A DNA stretch of 59,279 bases from Nanobdellota archaeon (GTDB lineage Archaea; Nanobdellota; Nanobdellia; Pacearchaeales; GW2011-AR1): contig JAHITZ010000023.1 of the NCBI GenBank assembly GCA_018817405.1, positions 1-59,279 of the forward strand. Direction: 5' to 3'. The notes beneath the pieces were generated by a model, which made no database searches, was not told the origin of the DNA, and saw nothing but the letters and a program-made list of their open reading frames with translations. Position 1 is the first letter of the stretch, and each line of letters starts with the position of its first letter. Below are positions 19,976-30,087 of the stretch, piece after piece. Position numbers and translations under genes: made by a program.

Positions 19976-20635
19976 TTACTCTCTTTTTTCCAGAATAAAA
20001 AAATAATGTTCTGGCTGAATTAATTCAGGATAACAATCCACCAGTTTAAAATATTTGTTAAACAAGGTAAGAATTTTCTTTTTAGAATATCCCTTTCTCC
20101 CCATTTCCCAATAATGTTCGCTATTAAACTTAAATTTTCTTGGGTTAAGCCAGTCATAAGGGAAATAAACTGAGAGATTAAACAATCTTCCCAGAAAAGG
20201 AATTTTCAATTTGAATAATCCACTCAACGATACACAAGAATATGGGGCTGAAATCACAACATTCTTTTTGGCAACTCTTCTCAGCTCACTAAGGGCTTTT
20301 GGAACATCTTTAAACGGAATGTGCTCTATAATTTCACAAGCAAGGATTGTATTAAAACTATTGTCTTTAAAAGGTAATTTTCTAATGTCTGCTACAACAT
20401 CTGGTTTTAAAGCTGCATCAAAATCACATGTAGTCACATCATAACCAAAATTTTTAAGTAAAAGGGAAACGCTTCCATTTCCCATTCCAATTTCAAGAAT
20501 CTTTTTTGGGTTAAGATCTGCAATAGCATTAATTTGCTGGTACATAGAAAGAAAAGCCTCTTTCCTCATAGATTTTTTGGAAAAATATTCGTCTCTAGGA
20601 ACCTGAACTTTGAATCTCTTTTTTCGATTGGTCAT
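19976..20635 (-). CDS. Class I SAM-dependent methyltransferase
   Basis: KILEIGMGNGSVSLLLKNFGYDVTTCDFD...FNTILACEIIEHIPF. Confidence 0.8.
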   Translation of the reverse strand: MTNRKKRFKVQVPRDEYFSKKSMRKEAFLSMYQQINAIADLNPKKILEIGMGNGSVSLLLKNFGYDVTTCDFDAALKPDVVADIRKLPFKDNSFNTILACEIIEHIPFKDVPKALSELRRVAKKNVVISAPYSCVSLSGLFKLKIPFLGRLFNLSVYFPYDWLNPRKFKFNSEHYWEMGRKGYSKKKILTLFNKYFKLVDCYPELIQPEHYFFILEKRE

Positions 20636-20740
20636 ATCTTCAATGATCTGAATAATTATTTAAATCTTATCCCCCAAGTTGTTTCTACCGAAATGTATAT
20701 AAGTTCTTCCATTCCTACTCCTTTTTCTAGGGATAATGCC

Positions 20741-21904
20741 ATGAAAAAAAAACAACTAGTTTTTATAGGACCCAAGGCACAGAAAACTGTTACAAGGATG
20801 GCGAGAGTTTTAAAGTATCGGGGGGGATATGAAACTGTGTTGGTTTGTTTTTCAAAGGTTAATGAGGAATTTGTAAAAAACACTTATGATAAAATAATCT
20901 ATCTAGAGTTAGACTTCTCCCCTTCTCCAAGAAATATCTCCAGACTTCTGAAAAAACTTACAGGAAAAGAGGCTAGAACTTTTTTTAAAAAAATAGATGC
21001 ATTGAATCCTTATATAACTCAGATACATGGACCCTCAATAATATCTCTTTTATTCTTTTTGCTTATGAAAAAAAAACCCAAAATTTTTTGGCTGGGGGAT
21101 ATCTGGCACCATTCTGAGAAAAAAATTTCATTTAGAAAAGGAACTGGAAGAATGCAATATGTAAACTACTTAATAGAGAAATTCATCTTTAAAAGAGCGG
21201 ACGGAATAATAAACAAAAGTGGAGAAGGTTCTCTTGATGTCTTAAAATCAAAGATAAAGGGACCTGTTCTTGATTTTCTTCCTTATTGTTTAGATGAATG
21301 GATTGTTCCTCCAAAAAAGAAGAAGATAGACAAGAAAAAAGAGATTCATATAGCATATGCAGGCATGTCTTGGGACAAATGGGATGGACACGCCCCTTTT
21401 GAAGAGATGGTAAGAAAGATAATTGAGCAGGGAATCCATTTGCATTTCTATCCATCAACTATAAAAAAAGAAACAAAAAGTATGTTAGAAAATTTATCAA
21501 AGAAGAATAAATTTCTTCACTTTTATTCTAGACAAGACAGGGATAAAATAAAAAAGATAATATCAAGATATGATTACGGGATACATCTTGATTTTTGTGA
21601 CAGTTCTGTAAATTCAAAATGGTTGGAGGTCGCTATTTCAAGCAAGGTGTTTGTTTATATCGAAGCAGGATTACCAATTTTTTTAAATAAACAATTCAAG
21701 AACCTAACAAACATAGTTGAAAGAAATAAGATGGGTTTAGGAATAACCTATAAAGATTTAGGAAAATTGCGAGAGATTATATCAAAATATAAACCTCCTT
21801 CTGTAGAAGATATAAAAAATGCACAAAAAAATCTTAAGATGAGCAAGCAGATTCACAGAGTGGAAGAATTTTACGATAAAATCCATGCTCTAAGCAAAGG
21901 ATAA
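20741..21904 (+). CDS. GT4-like (GT-B) glycosyltransferase
   Basis: ORF 20534..21904 trimmed to MKKKQLVFIGPKAQKTVTRMARVLKYRGGYETVLV; TATA-like tgtatataag lies ~45 nt upstream, within the extended ORF. Confidence 0.7.
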   Translation: MKKKQLVFIGPKAQKTVTRMARVLKYRGGYETVLVCFSKVNEEFVKNTYDKIIYLELDFSPSPRNISRLLKKLTGKEARTFFKKIDALNPYITQIHGPSIISLLFFLLMKKKPKIFWLGDIWHHSEKKISFRKGTGRMQYVNYLIEKFIFKRADGIINKSGEGSLDVLKSKIKGPVLDFLPYCLDEWIVPPKKKKIDKKKEIHIAYAGMSWDKWDGHAPFEEMVRKIIEQGIHLHFYPSTIKKETKSMLENLSKKNKFLHFYSRQDRDKIKKIISRYDYGIHLDFCDSSVNSKWLEVAISSKVFVYIEAGLPIFLNKQFKNLTNIVERNKMGLGITYKDLGKLREIISKYKPPSVEDIKNAQKNLKMSKQIHRVEEFYDKIHALSKG

Positions 21905-21940
21905 TATCTAAATAAGACTTAAGCATCTTATTATCTTATG

Positions 21941-22348
21941 GGTTTAAGACAGCACCATACAGTTATTAATTCTTTTTTGCTACAACATCAAAATTGCTTA
22001 ATTTCTTGCCAACATCCTCCAACCCCAAGGATTGTTTGATACACCGAGAACCTTTTCTGCGCAAACCCCTTAATTCAGTTCGGGGTTAGCAACAGGTTCT
22101 CAGGTGTGATTAAGACACCAAGAATTCCTTACAATAGAATTCTTGGCTGCGCTCAAGAATCTTCGATTCTTGACGACCCGAGGCACGCCCAGGATTTTAG
22201 TCCGCGGGTTCTTGACAAGATTATCTAAAACAATATTGTTTGAAGCTATTGTTTGTCACATCAAGATTTGCAAAATACAAATCTTAACGCAATCCTTCTA
22301 ATAAACTAGGCGATTAATTTTTGTACAACTCACTAGAGGTTTAAGACA
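21941..22348. ncRNA. Candidate structured RNA / hairpin-array element, no coding potential
   Basis: Six stem-loops in 22041-22285: ACACC.GAGAACC/GGTTCTC.a.GGTGT (22041-22107) with inner AACCCC/GGGGTT; CCAAGAATTC/GAATTCTTGG (22118-22146); TCAAGAATC/GATTCTTGA (22153-22173); ACCCG/CGGGT (22176-22209); AAACAATA/TATTGTTT (22228-22254); AAGATTTG/CAAATCTT (22263-22285). Flanked by direct repeat GGTTTAAGACA (21941-21951, 22338-22348). Confidence 0.55.
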
Positions 22349-22383
22349 ATAATCTTTATAAGATGCATACTCCAATTTCCCAT

Positions 22384-23343
22384 ATGAATAACAAAAAGGT
22401 GCTCATAATAAAAACAGGATATTCTGAAGTTTTGGACGAAGAAGATAACTCAAGAAGAGTTAGTTTTGGAGATGTTTTAAGAACGACTGTTCTATTACAT
22501 CTATTCAAGAATGATAAGGTTACTTGGGTAACTGACAAATTTGCTTTCCCACTTCTAGAAAATAATCCTTTTATTGAAAGACTTCTCCCTTATGACTTCA
22601 CAACAGCACTCCAACTTAAATCTGAAGAGTTTGACGTAGTTATCAATCTTGAAAAAGTTCCAGGAATTTGTGCTTTAGCAGACAATGTTCGTGCAAGAAG
22701 AGCAAGATTCGGTTTTACCTTAAATACACACACAGGAAGAGCCGAGCCATATGATAAAGCTTATGATGTTTTGACAGTGAGCGCAAATGTCAATTTAAAG
22801 AAAGAGAATCAGAGAACATTCCAAGAGCTTTTATTTGAAATGGTCGGTTCAAAATGGAACGGAGAAGAATATGTGTTGGGTTATCAACCGTCAGTACAAA
22901 AAGCATATAACCTCGGTTTAAACGACGAAGTAGGATCCAAATGGCCAGTTAAGAGATGGTCTGAAGGAAAATGGAGTGAGTTAGAGAGAAAATTATCAGA
23001 AAAAGGGTTTAGCCTATCAAGACAAACTAAACAAGATCGGAGAATTTTAATAGATTTAAGAGCCTATATGGACTGGCTAAATTCTTGCGAGTTAATCATA
23101 AGCGGAGATAGTCTTGGGTTACATTTAGCAATTGCTCTAAAGAAAAAAGTTTTAGGTCTGTTTGGACCAACTTCTCACAAAGAGATTCACTTTTATGGGT
23201 TAGGGAAGCCAATTCTCCCTGAAGAAATTAGTTCTTGTATGCCTTGCTTTGAAAAAGATTGCCAGTATGGAGAGCCCTGTCTTGAAAAAATATCTCCTCA
23301 GAAAATTGCCGAAGAAGCAGAGGTTTTACTTCGGGGAGATTAA
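22384..23343 (+). CDS. GT9-family (heptosyltransferase-like) glycosyltransferase
   Basis: KKVLIIKTGYSEVLDEEDNSRRVSFGDVLRTTVLLHLF; ELIISGDSLGLHLAIALKKKVLGLFGPTSHKEI; Cys-rich CMPCFEKDCQYGEPCLEKI. Start trimmed from 22363 because the TATA box (ctttataag) is only a few nt upstream of that ATG. Confidence 0.8.
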   Translation: MNNKKVLIIKTGYSEVLDEEDNSRRVSFGDVLRTTVLLHLFKNDKVTWVTDKFAFPLLENNPFIERLLPYDFTTALQLKSEEFDVVINLEKVPGICALADNVRARRARFGFTLNTHTGRAEPYDKAYDVLTVSANVNLKKENQRTFQELLFEMVGSKWNGEEYVLGYQPSVQKAYNLGLNDEVGSKWPVKRWSEGKWSELERKLSEKGFSLSRQTKQDRRILIDLRAYMDWLNSCELIISGDSLGLHLAIALKKKVLGLFGPTSHKEIHFYGLGKPILPEEISSCMPCFEKDCQYGEPCLEKISPQKIAEEAEVLLRGD

Positions 23344-23346
23344 TTC

Positions 23347-24360
23347 TTAAGATGTAAGCTCCCCAAGTCTTTCTTCTGCTTTCGTCAATCTCTCTTCTAC
23401 AAATCTTTCCATATACTCTGGGTCATCTCCGTGAGAAAATGCCACATGTTTTCTGTACGTAGGAGAAAGAAAATTTAAATAACGAAGAACCCAACCCATT
23501 TCAACGGTAGGCATTACAATTCTCAATCTTTCTTCAAAAAAATCAGAAGGTCTTCTTCTTTTCCTGTATTCTTCTAGAAAAAGAGATAACATGCCTTCTC
23601 TTAACAGCCTTGAGTTATCTTGTTGCATAAAATGAGCAATTGTATGGACCGGGTCATTTCTTCCAGAATATTCAAAGTCAAGAAAAACTTTCCTCCCTTC
23701 TGGACTTATCAAGAGATTATGAAACCCCACATCTGCAGGAGTAATAACCTGTTCTTCTAATGGAATTTCTTTATTGGTGTTATACATTCTTGTTCTTTTA
23801 ATAAATTCATCTCTTAATTTTAAAGCTGCTGGACGAACCATACTATCTACAAATGATTTTACCCTTTGTCCAAAAGGACCTTCAGATCCATATTGAAGAG
23901 CTACATCAACCCTTACATCCACCACTTCAAGATATCTTGAAAGCGTGACACAAGCCTCTCTAGCCAAAGGAAACCCCTTTATATCATCAATGCTAATATC
24001 ATACACCCTTGCCAAGAAATCAACAAGGTCCTTGATGTCTTCCTTTCCAACTTCTGAAGGGTCTAAAACTTCTCCTTCTTCAAAAGAAAAAACTCCAACA
24101 TTATCAATTCCATAAAATCTAATTGGTTGAGGAATATCCCTAAACCCTTTACCCCACAAAAAAGAAACAAACATAGACTCTCTTTCTCCTCTTGGCCAAT
24201 TGTCTGTTTGAAAACCTGAATACTGTTTTAAAAGATATCTACCCTCTTCTGTTCTAACTTCAAACAAACGATTATTTCCCCTATGCTGCATATCTCTAAC
24301 AGCTAAAACCTGTTCATCAAAATAATTTTGAATTTTTTCTGCATCTTCTGCATTTGACAT
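23347..24360 (-). CDS. Aminoglycoside-phosphotransferase/choline-kinase-like (APH) kinase
   Basis: NRLFEVRTEEGRYLLKQY; VITPADVGFHNLLISPEGRKVFLDFEYSGRNDPVHTIAHF. Confidence 0.75.
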   Translation of the reverse strand: MSNAEDAEKIQNYFDEQVLAVRDMQHRGNNRLFEVRTEEGRYLLKQYSGFQTDNWPRGERESMFVSFLWGKGFRDIPQPIRFYGIDNVGVFSFEEGEVLDPSEVGKEDIKDLVDFLARVYDISIDDIKGFPLAREACVTLSRYLEVVDVRVDVALQYGSEGPFGQRVKSFVDSMVRPAALKLRDEFIKRTRMYNTNKEIPLEEQVITPADVGFHNLLISPEGRKVFLDFEYSGRNDPVHTIAHFMQQDNSRLLREGMLSLFLEEYRKRRRPSDFFEERLRIVMPTVEMGWVLRYLNFLSPTYRKHVAFSHGDDPEYMERFVEERLTKAEERLGELTS

Positions 24361-24497
24361 GTCCTCTTCTCTAGAACTAATCTTATAAATATTACTGCGT
24401 TATATTATAATAACTAAATCCTACTTAAAAATTGTTTTAAATCTAACAATCAATAAAGACCACAAATATTTTTAAATAGGAGTTTTAATAATACAAG

Positions 24498-25985
24498 ATG
24501 GACGTTTTATTTGTTGTAGAGGATGTAAGACACCACTCTCCTATCGGAATGATGCAGGTTTCAGCAATAGCTAAACAAAGGGGTGATCAGACACACCTCG
24601 GAGTCTTATCTCGTGAAGATGTCTTAAATAAAATTGACAAATTAAAACCAAATGTTGTAGCATATGGTGGTTCTACAGGTGAACATAAATTCTACGAAAG
24701 GTTTAACTCAAAATTAAAACAAAGGCATCCAGAGATATTTACAGTGATGGGAGGAACCCATGCTACTTTTTTTCCAGAGATTATGAAAGATGCAAAATTA
24801 GATGCCGTGGTTGTTGGAGAAGGAGAGCAGGCATTTAAAGAGCTTCTAGATAGGGTTGAGAGAGGAGAAGATGTTTCAGGTTTGCAAAACGTAAGAACAC
24901 ATTCTCAACCAGAAACAACACTAAGACCTTTAATTCAAGATTTAGATTCTTTGCCGTTCCCAGACAGAAGTTTATTTTTTGAAAATACTGAAAATGGGCA
25001 GGCACCAATAAAACATTTCATGGCATCAAGGGGGTGTCCCTACAAATGTTCATATTGTTTTAACTCTCCATTCAAAGGAATGTATCCTGGAGAAAAATAT
25101 GTAAGAAGACATTCTGTTGGCTATGTGTTAGAAGAAATTTTAGACACCCTATCAGATTACCCTGCGGAGTTTATCAAATTTTATGATGATGTGCTCACTT
25201 TTAGAGTAGATGATTGGCTGAGAGAATTTGCGCAAAGATATAAACAAGAAGTTGGTCTTTCATTTTACTGTCTCACAAGAGCAGATTTAATGACTGAAGA
25301 GATGGCTAAACTGCTAAAAGAAGCAGGTTGTCAAACAGTACAAATGGCTGCAGAATCCACCAACGATAGGATTAGAAATGAACTCTTACACAGAAACATG
25401 ACAAAAGAACAAATGAAAAAAGCATTTAAAATTTGCGCTGACAAAGGAATGACTGTAGTCACAAATTATATTCTTGGATTGCCTGGTTCAACAGTTCAGG
25501 ATGATATTGATGCAGTGTACTTTAATATAGAAGCCGGTGTTCCAGTTCCAGAGTTCCCAATATTTCAGCCATACCCTGGAACAGAGCTAGGAGATTTGTG
25601 TGTTAGAGAAGGATGGTTTGATGGGGATTTTGACAGCATCCACACATCTTACAATAATAGATCCCCTTTGAATTGTTTTAATGAAGAAGAAAAAGATATA
25701 CACGCAAATATTAATCGTTTAGGACAAATCGCTACCACCTGTGCGAGAGACCATCCATCTATAACAAATTTAATAATGAACCATTTAATACATCAAAGAG
25801 GAGAAAATGAAGCTTTTGCAAGAGCATATACAGAACACAAGTGGGAACTATACAATAGACTAGTTTATCCATTTAAACATTCTGAAGAGACAAAACAAGA
25901 AATGTTGGGAAAATCTCTCAGGTTAGGAGTATCAGACAGGACAGATGAAGTAAAACCAATTCCACAAGCAGATTCTACCACCTAA
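24498..25985 (+). CDS. B12-binding-domain radical SAM protein
   Basis: VMGGTHATFFPEIMKDAKLDAVVVGEGEQAFKELL; ASRGCPYKCSYCFNSPF; VQMAAESTNDRIRNELLHRNMT. Confidence 0.9.
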   Translation: MDVLFVVEDVRHHSPIGMMQVSAIAKQRGDQTHLGVLSREDVLNKIDKLKPNVVAYGGSTGEHKFYERFNSKLKQRHPEIFTVMGGTHATFFPEIMKDAKLDAVVVGEGEQAFKELLDRVERGEDVSGLQNVRTHSQPETTLRPLIQDLDSLPFPDRSLFFENTENGQAPIKHFMASRGCPYKCSYCFNSPFKGMYPGEKYVRRHSVGYVLEEILDTLSDYPAEFIKFYDDVLTFRVDDWLREFAQRYKQEVGLSFYCLTRADLMTEEMAKLLKEAGCQTVQMAAESTNDRIRNELLHRNMTKEQMKKAFKICADKGMTVVTNYILGLPGSTVQDDIDAVYFNIEAGVPVPEFPIFQPYPGTELGDLCVREGWFDGDFDSIHTSYNNRSPLNCFNEEEKDIHANINRLGQIATTCARDHPSITNLIMNHLIHQRGENEAFARAYTEHKWELYNRLVYPFKHSEETKQEMLGKSLRLGVSDRTDEVKPIPQADSTT

Positions 25986-26040
25986 AATTTTATAAACAAA
26001 CTTTTCCCAGAATGTAAACTGTTCACAAAATAATAATAAA

Positions 26041-26928
26041 ATGGCAGATAGAGAAGATATTCAGGAGTTAAGAGAACATGCAAGACAAATTAGAAGCAAA
26101 GTTTTAGAAATGGGAATAAGGTCAGGCGGAGGGCATCTTGCTCCAGGTTTTTCAAATACAGATATCTTAGTAGCCCTCTATGATAAAATTTTAAGATTTG
26201 ACCCAAAGAATCAAGACTGGGAAGACAGAGATAGATTTGTTTTAAGCAAAGGACATGGCTGTATGCCATTATATGCAATCTTAGCAGATAAATGTTTTTT
26301 TAATGAAAGCCATTTAGACACTTTTTGTCAGCCAGGGAGTATTCTTGGATGCCATGCAGACAGAAATTTAATTCCAGGAGTTGAGGTCACAACAGGAAGT
26401 CTTGGCTTAGGACTTCCAGTGGCAGTTGGGATGGCTTTTGCAGCAAGGCATTATAAAAAGAATCACCGCATTTATGTTTTATGTGGTGATGGAGAATGTC
26501 AAGAAGGCACTATTTGGGAATCTGCGATGTATGCAGGAAGCAATGGTTTTGACAATCTTACAGTCATCGTAGATAACAATGGATATGGTGCAACAGCAAG
26601 ATTAAGTGATACTGCAGATGTTTACCCTCTTGCAGAAAAACTCAGAGCATTTAACTTTTCTGTTAGAGAAGTAAATGGTCATGATTTTAGGGAACTTTTA
26701 CCAGCATTAAGAGCTGTTCCTTATGAAAAAGGAAGACCAAGTGCAATTGTTGCCCACACTACAAAAGGAAAAGGGGTAAGTATTATGGAAGAAGATTACG
26801 CAAGAGGAGATCCAAGATGGCACTATCGGCAACCTAAGACACAAGAAGAGGCAAGGATTGCACGAAGAGATTTAACATTTCCTTTAGAAGAAAATGGTGA
26901 TTTAAATGAACAAATAAGGAGTAACTAA
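26041..26928 (+). CDS. Transketolase, N-terminal (TPP-binding) subunit
   Basis: DRFVLSKGHGCMPLYAILADKCFF; GSLGLGLPVAVGMAFAAR; CGDGECQEGTIWESAMYAGSNGFDNLTVIVDNNG. Confidence 0.9.
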   Translation: MADREDIQELREHARQIRSKVLEMGIRSGGGHLAPGFSNTDILVALYDKILRFDPKNQDWEDRDRFVLSKGHGCMPLYAILADKCFFNESHLDTFCQPGSILGCHADRNLIPGVEVTTGSLGLGLPVAVGMAFAARHYKKNHRIYVLCGDGECQEGTIWESAMYAGSNGFDNLTVIVDNNGYGATARLSDTADVYPLAEKLRAFNFSVREVNGHDFRELLPALRAVPYEKGRPSAIVAHTTKGKGVSIMEEDYARGDPRWHYRQPKTQEEARIARRDLTFPLEENGDLNEQIRSN

Positions 26929-26930
26929 AA

Positions 26931-27911
26931 ATGAGAGAAGCATATGTCAGAGCATTAGCAGAAGAAGGAAGAAACAATCCAAGAATTTTTGGCCTTGTAG
27001 GAGACATAGGAACATTCACATATGATGAATTTAAAGCAGCTTGCCCAGATAGATTTGTTAATGTTGGAATAGCAGAGTGCAATATGGTTGGAATGGCTGC
27101 AGGTTTAGCTCTTGAAGGACAAATTCCATTTGTTTACAGCATTACACCCTTTACAACTGCAAGAGCTCTTGAGCCAATTAGAGTCGATGTCTGCTATCAA
27201 AATTTAAATGTAAAGATAGTGGGTTGTGGAAGTGGTTTCTCATATAGCACATTAGGTTGCACACATCACGCTACAGATGATATTGGTCTTATGCGTGCCT
27301 TACCAAATATGGTTGTCATCTCTCCTGCAGACCCACCAGAGGCAATGAGGGTTGTAAGGGCAGCAGTACAGCATGTTGGCCCAGTATATATTAGGATTGG
27401 GAGAAGCAAAGAGCCCATTATAACTTCAGAAGAACAAGGATTTGAAATTGGAAAAGCTACGCAATTAAGAGAAGGGAGAGATTTAACAATTATCGGAACA
27501 GGCTCAATTTTGTTTAACGCCTTGCAAGCAGCAGAAAGACTACACAGGGAAGAAGAAACAGACATTGAAGTCATTAACATGGCAACAATAAAACCCATTG
27601 ACAGAGAAGCAATTGTGCGCTCTGCTCAAAAAACAGGAAAAATCCTAACATTAGAAGAGCACAGCACTCTCGGAGGTCTGGGAAGTGCAGTTGCAGAAGT
27701 CTTAGCTGAAGAAGGGATAGCAATTCCATTTAAAAGAATGGGCTTGGATGATAAATTTTGTTATGAATATGGTCAGCATGTTGACCTGGCAAGATATTCT
27801 CAAATTGCTGAACCTTGTGTAGCGAATGCTGTTAATTCTTTTTATGGCAAACCTCCAATTTATCGCGGGACTGAGGCCTGCGGAGGATGCAGTATTTGTC
27901 TTAGAAGATAG
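26931..27911 (+). CDS. Transketolase, C-terminal (Pyr/C) subunit
   Basis: RFVNVGIAECNMVGMAAGLALEGQIPFVYSITPFTTARALEPIR; THHATDDIGLMRALPNMVVISPADPPEA; Cys-rich C-terminus ACGGCSICLRR. Confidence 0.9.
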   Translation: MREAYVRALAEEGRNNPRIFGLVGDIGTFTYDEFKAACPDRFVNVGIAECNMVGMAAGLALEGQIPFVYSITPFTTARALEPIRVDVCYQNLNVKIVGCGSGFSYSTLGCTHHATDDIGLMRALPNMVVISPADPPEAMRVVRAAVQHVGPVYIRIGRSKEPIITSEEQGFEIGKATQLREGRDLTIIGTGSILFNALQAAERLHREEETDIEVINMATIKPIDREAIVRSAQKTGKILTLEEHSTLGGLGSAVAEVLAEEGIAIPFKRMGLDDKFCYEYGQHVDLARYSQIAEPCVANAVNSFYGKPPIYRGTEACGGCSICLRR

Positions 27912-27966
27912 ATTGTTTTGTTTCAAGCACACATATTTTTATAAACATTTCTTAAAAGAAATTTAA

Positions 27967-28953
27967 ATGGAAATTGAACAAAAACAAGCATTTGAAGACC
28001 TGATGAAGAATTGGATACCTGCATTATCTTCCTATGGAACTTCTGCCAGCTTTACTAATGATTCTGAGGTTAGACTCATACCAAACCCAAACAATTCACA
28101 AGATATACCTTTCCGCGCTTTTTTTTCTTCTGGATTTTCAAGAAGACGCGAGCTAATGGAACGACAAAGAAGAACTTTGGAGGAAAGAAAAAATAAAGGT
28201 TTACCACCGAGATGGAAAAATGATGGGGCTTCATGTTTTTTATGCGATAATGTAGGACAAGCACAAGATGTGGGAGACAACCTTTTATTGCCCTTCAATG
28301 CACACCCAAACCATGTTCTAGTACCAAATCGTTACCCTTTTACAAAAAGTCATATCTTATTTTGTGCAAAGGAACATGATAAAATTTCTAGAAAAGTTCC
28401 AGAGATTATATCTGGAGAATATTTGGCTGCTGTTATTGAATTAGCTGAAAAATATGGTCTTGGCGCCCTTAGAAATCACCCACGCGCAGGAATGAGCCTG
28501 CCAGATCACGAGCATGTTCAATTTTATCCGCACATTATCTCTGATTCTTCAGGGAGAAGAATATCCCCAAACGGTTTAGAAGGATGCGATTTACAGCCAA
28601 CAGAATACGGCAGAGATGTTTGTTCTGTCGCAAGGACACGATTAGATACGTTAGCATTTAAAGGAGGAGACAGCTCAATTGAAAAAATTTTAGGGGTGTT
28701 AAGTAGATTAGAAGAGAGCAATAAAATTTTCACATGGTATTATGAACCATCTGGAAAAAATCAACAACATCAAGGATTATTTTTTCTAACGCCCCATAAA
28801 AAAGAAGATGCAGATAGAACAATTGGTGGAGGAAGTCCAGTTTACATCGTTTCTGCAAGGCTCGGAGAGACAATAAACTTTGTAGACCACATGAAAAATT
28901 TAGAAAGACACATCTTTCCAAGAGGAATGTTTCCTTGGGAAATATATATCTAA
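27967..28953 (+). CDS. HIT/GalT-superfamily nucleotidyltransferase- or phosphorylase-like protein
   Basis: NHVLVPNRYPFTKSHILFCAKEHD; NHPRAGMSLPDHEHVQFYPHI (HxHxQ). Confidence 0.65.
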   Translation: MEIEQKQAFEDLMKNWIPALSSYGTSASFTNDSEVRLIPNPNNSQDIPFRAFFSSGFSRRRELMERQRRTLEERKNKGLPPRWKNDGASCFLCDNVGQAQDVGDNLLLPFNAHPNHVLVPNRYPFTKSHILFCAKEHDKISRKVPEIISGEYLAAVIELAEKYGLGALRNHPRAGMSLPDHEHVQFYPHIISDSSGRRISPNGLEGCDLQPTEYGRDVCSVARTRLDTLAFKGGDSSIEKILGVLSRLEESNKIFTWYYEPSGKNQQHQGLFFLTPHKKEDADRTIGGGSPVYIVSARLGETINFVDHMKNLERHIFPRGMFPWEIYI

Positions 28954-29023
28954 AAGAACGCATAAAACATTATAAACTCTTTCTTTTTTGTTTTTGGAGA
29001 AAGATTAAAAAGGAAATTTCAAA

Positions 29024-30079
29024 ATGGTAGAATTCAATGTAGACAATCACAAATTAATGTTGCATCCAGAAAGAGTTGCAGAATGGGGGGAGAGAGGAGA
29101 CTGTTTTCCCGTTTATGTAGAAATAGGTCCAACAAGCGCTTGCAATCACAGATGCGTTTTTTGTGCTCTTGACTTTACAGGATATGAAGGAAAATTCATA
29201 GACAGAAAAGTTATGATTCAAACTCTTGAAGACATGGCTCAGGCAGGAGTTAAATCTACAATGTTTGCAGGAGAAGGAGAACCCTTGCTACATAAAGATA
29301 TTGGGTTGTTTACACAAACAGCTAAACAAAGTGGTTTAGATGTTTCAATGACAACCAACGGCGTTCCGCTTGTTAAAAAAAAAATGGAAGAATGCCTCCC
29401 ACACCTCTCATGGATAAGATTTAGCATAGACTCTGGAAGTCCTGAAAATTATGCAGAAGTTCATAAAACAAACCCAAGGGATTTTGAAAAGGTAATGGCA
29501 AACATTCAAGGAGTTGTAAGGTATAAGGAAACCCAAGGTCTAAGAACAACAATCGGGACTCAATTCTTAGTGATTCCACAAAATATGGGAGAAGTAACAA
29601 AATTAGCAAGAAGACTAAAAGACATTGGGGCAGACAATATCCAAATCAAACCATACTCACAACATCCAACCAGTATAAACAGTCTTTGTGTAAATCCTGG
29701 AGAATATAATCAACTAGAAGAACAGCTTCTTGATTTTGATTCTCCAGAATTCAGAGTACTTTTCAGAAGAGCAACAGCTGAAAGAATCCAATCAGGAATT
29801 CCATATGGCCAATGTCACGGGCTTCCTTTCTCCGCGCTAATTGATACAAAAGGAAATGTCATGCCATGCAACCTTTTCTATGATAAACCAGAATTTATCT
29901 ATGGGAATCTAAATAAACAAAGGTTTCCTGAAATTTGGCAAGGAAATCAGAGAAAAGAAGTTATACAAAAGTTAAATGAGATAGGTTGTGAAGATTGCCG
30001 GGCTGGTTGCAGACTTGACCCAATAAATAGATATTTAGATAGATTAAAAAACCCTCAAGACCATGATAATTTTGTTTAA
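29024..30079 (+). CDS. Radical SAM / SPASM-like protein
   Basis: EIGPTSACNHRCVFCALDF (CxxxCxxC), STMFAGEGEPLLHKDI, C-terminal Cys cluster CHG...MPCNLF...CEDCRAGC. Confidence 0.9.
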   Translation: MVEFNVDNHKLMLHPERVAEWGERGDCFPVYVEIGPTSACNHRCVFCALDFTGYEGKFIDRKVMIQTLEDMAQAGVKSTMFAGEGEPLLHKDIGLFTQTAKQSGLDVSMTTNGVPLVKKKMEECLPHLSWIRFSIDSGSPENYAEVHKTNPRDFEKVMANIQGVVRYKETQGLRTTIGTQFLVIPQNMGEVTKLARRLKDIGADNIQIKPYSQHPTSINSLCVNPGEYNQLEEQLLDFDSPEFRVLFRRATAERIQSGIPYGQCHGLPFSALIDTKGNVMPCNLFYDKPEFIYGNLNKQRFPEIWQGNQRKEVIQKLNEIGCEDCRAGCRLDPINRYLDRLKNPQDHDNFV

Positions 30080-30087
30080 CTGATAAA

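Noticed and set aside
21941-22348. Hairpin region as RNase P RNA, SRP RNA or a tRNA
   Set aside because: I could not find the conserved RNase P or SRP motifs, or a T-loop GGTTCRA with an acceptor stem, on either strand; left as unknown.
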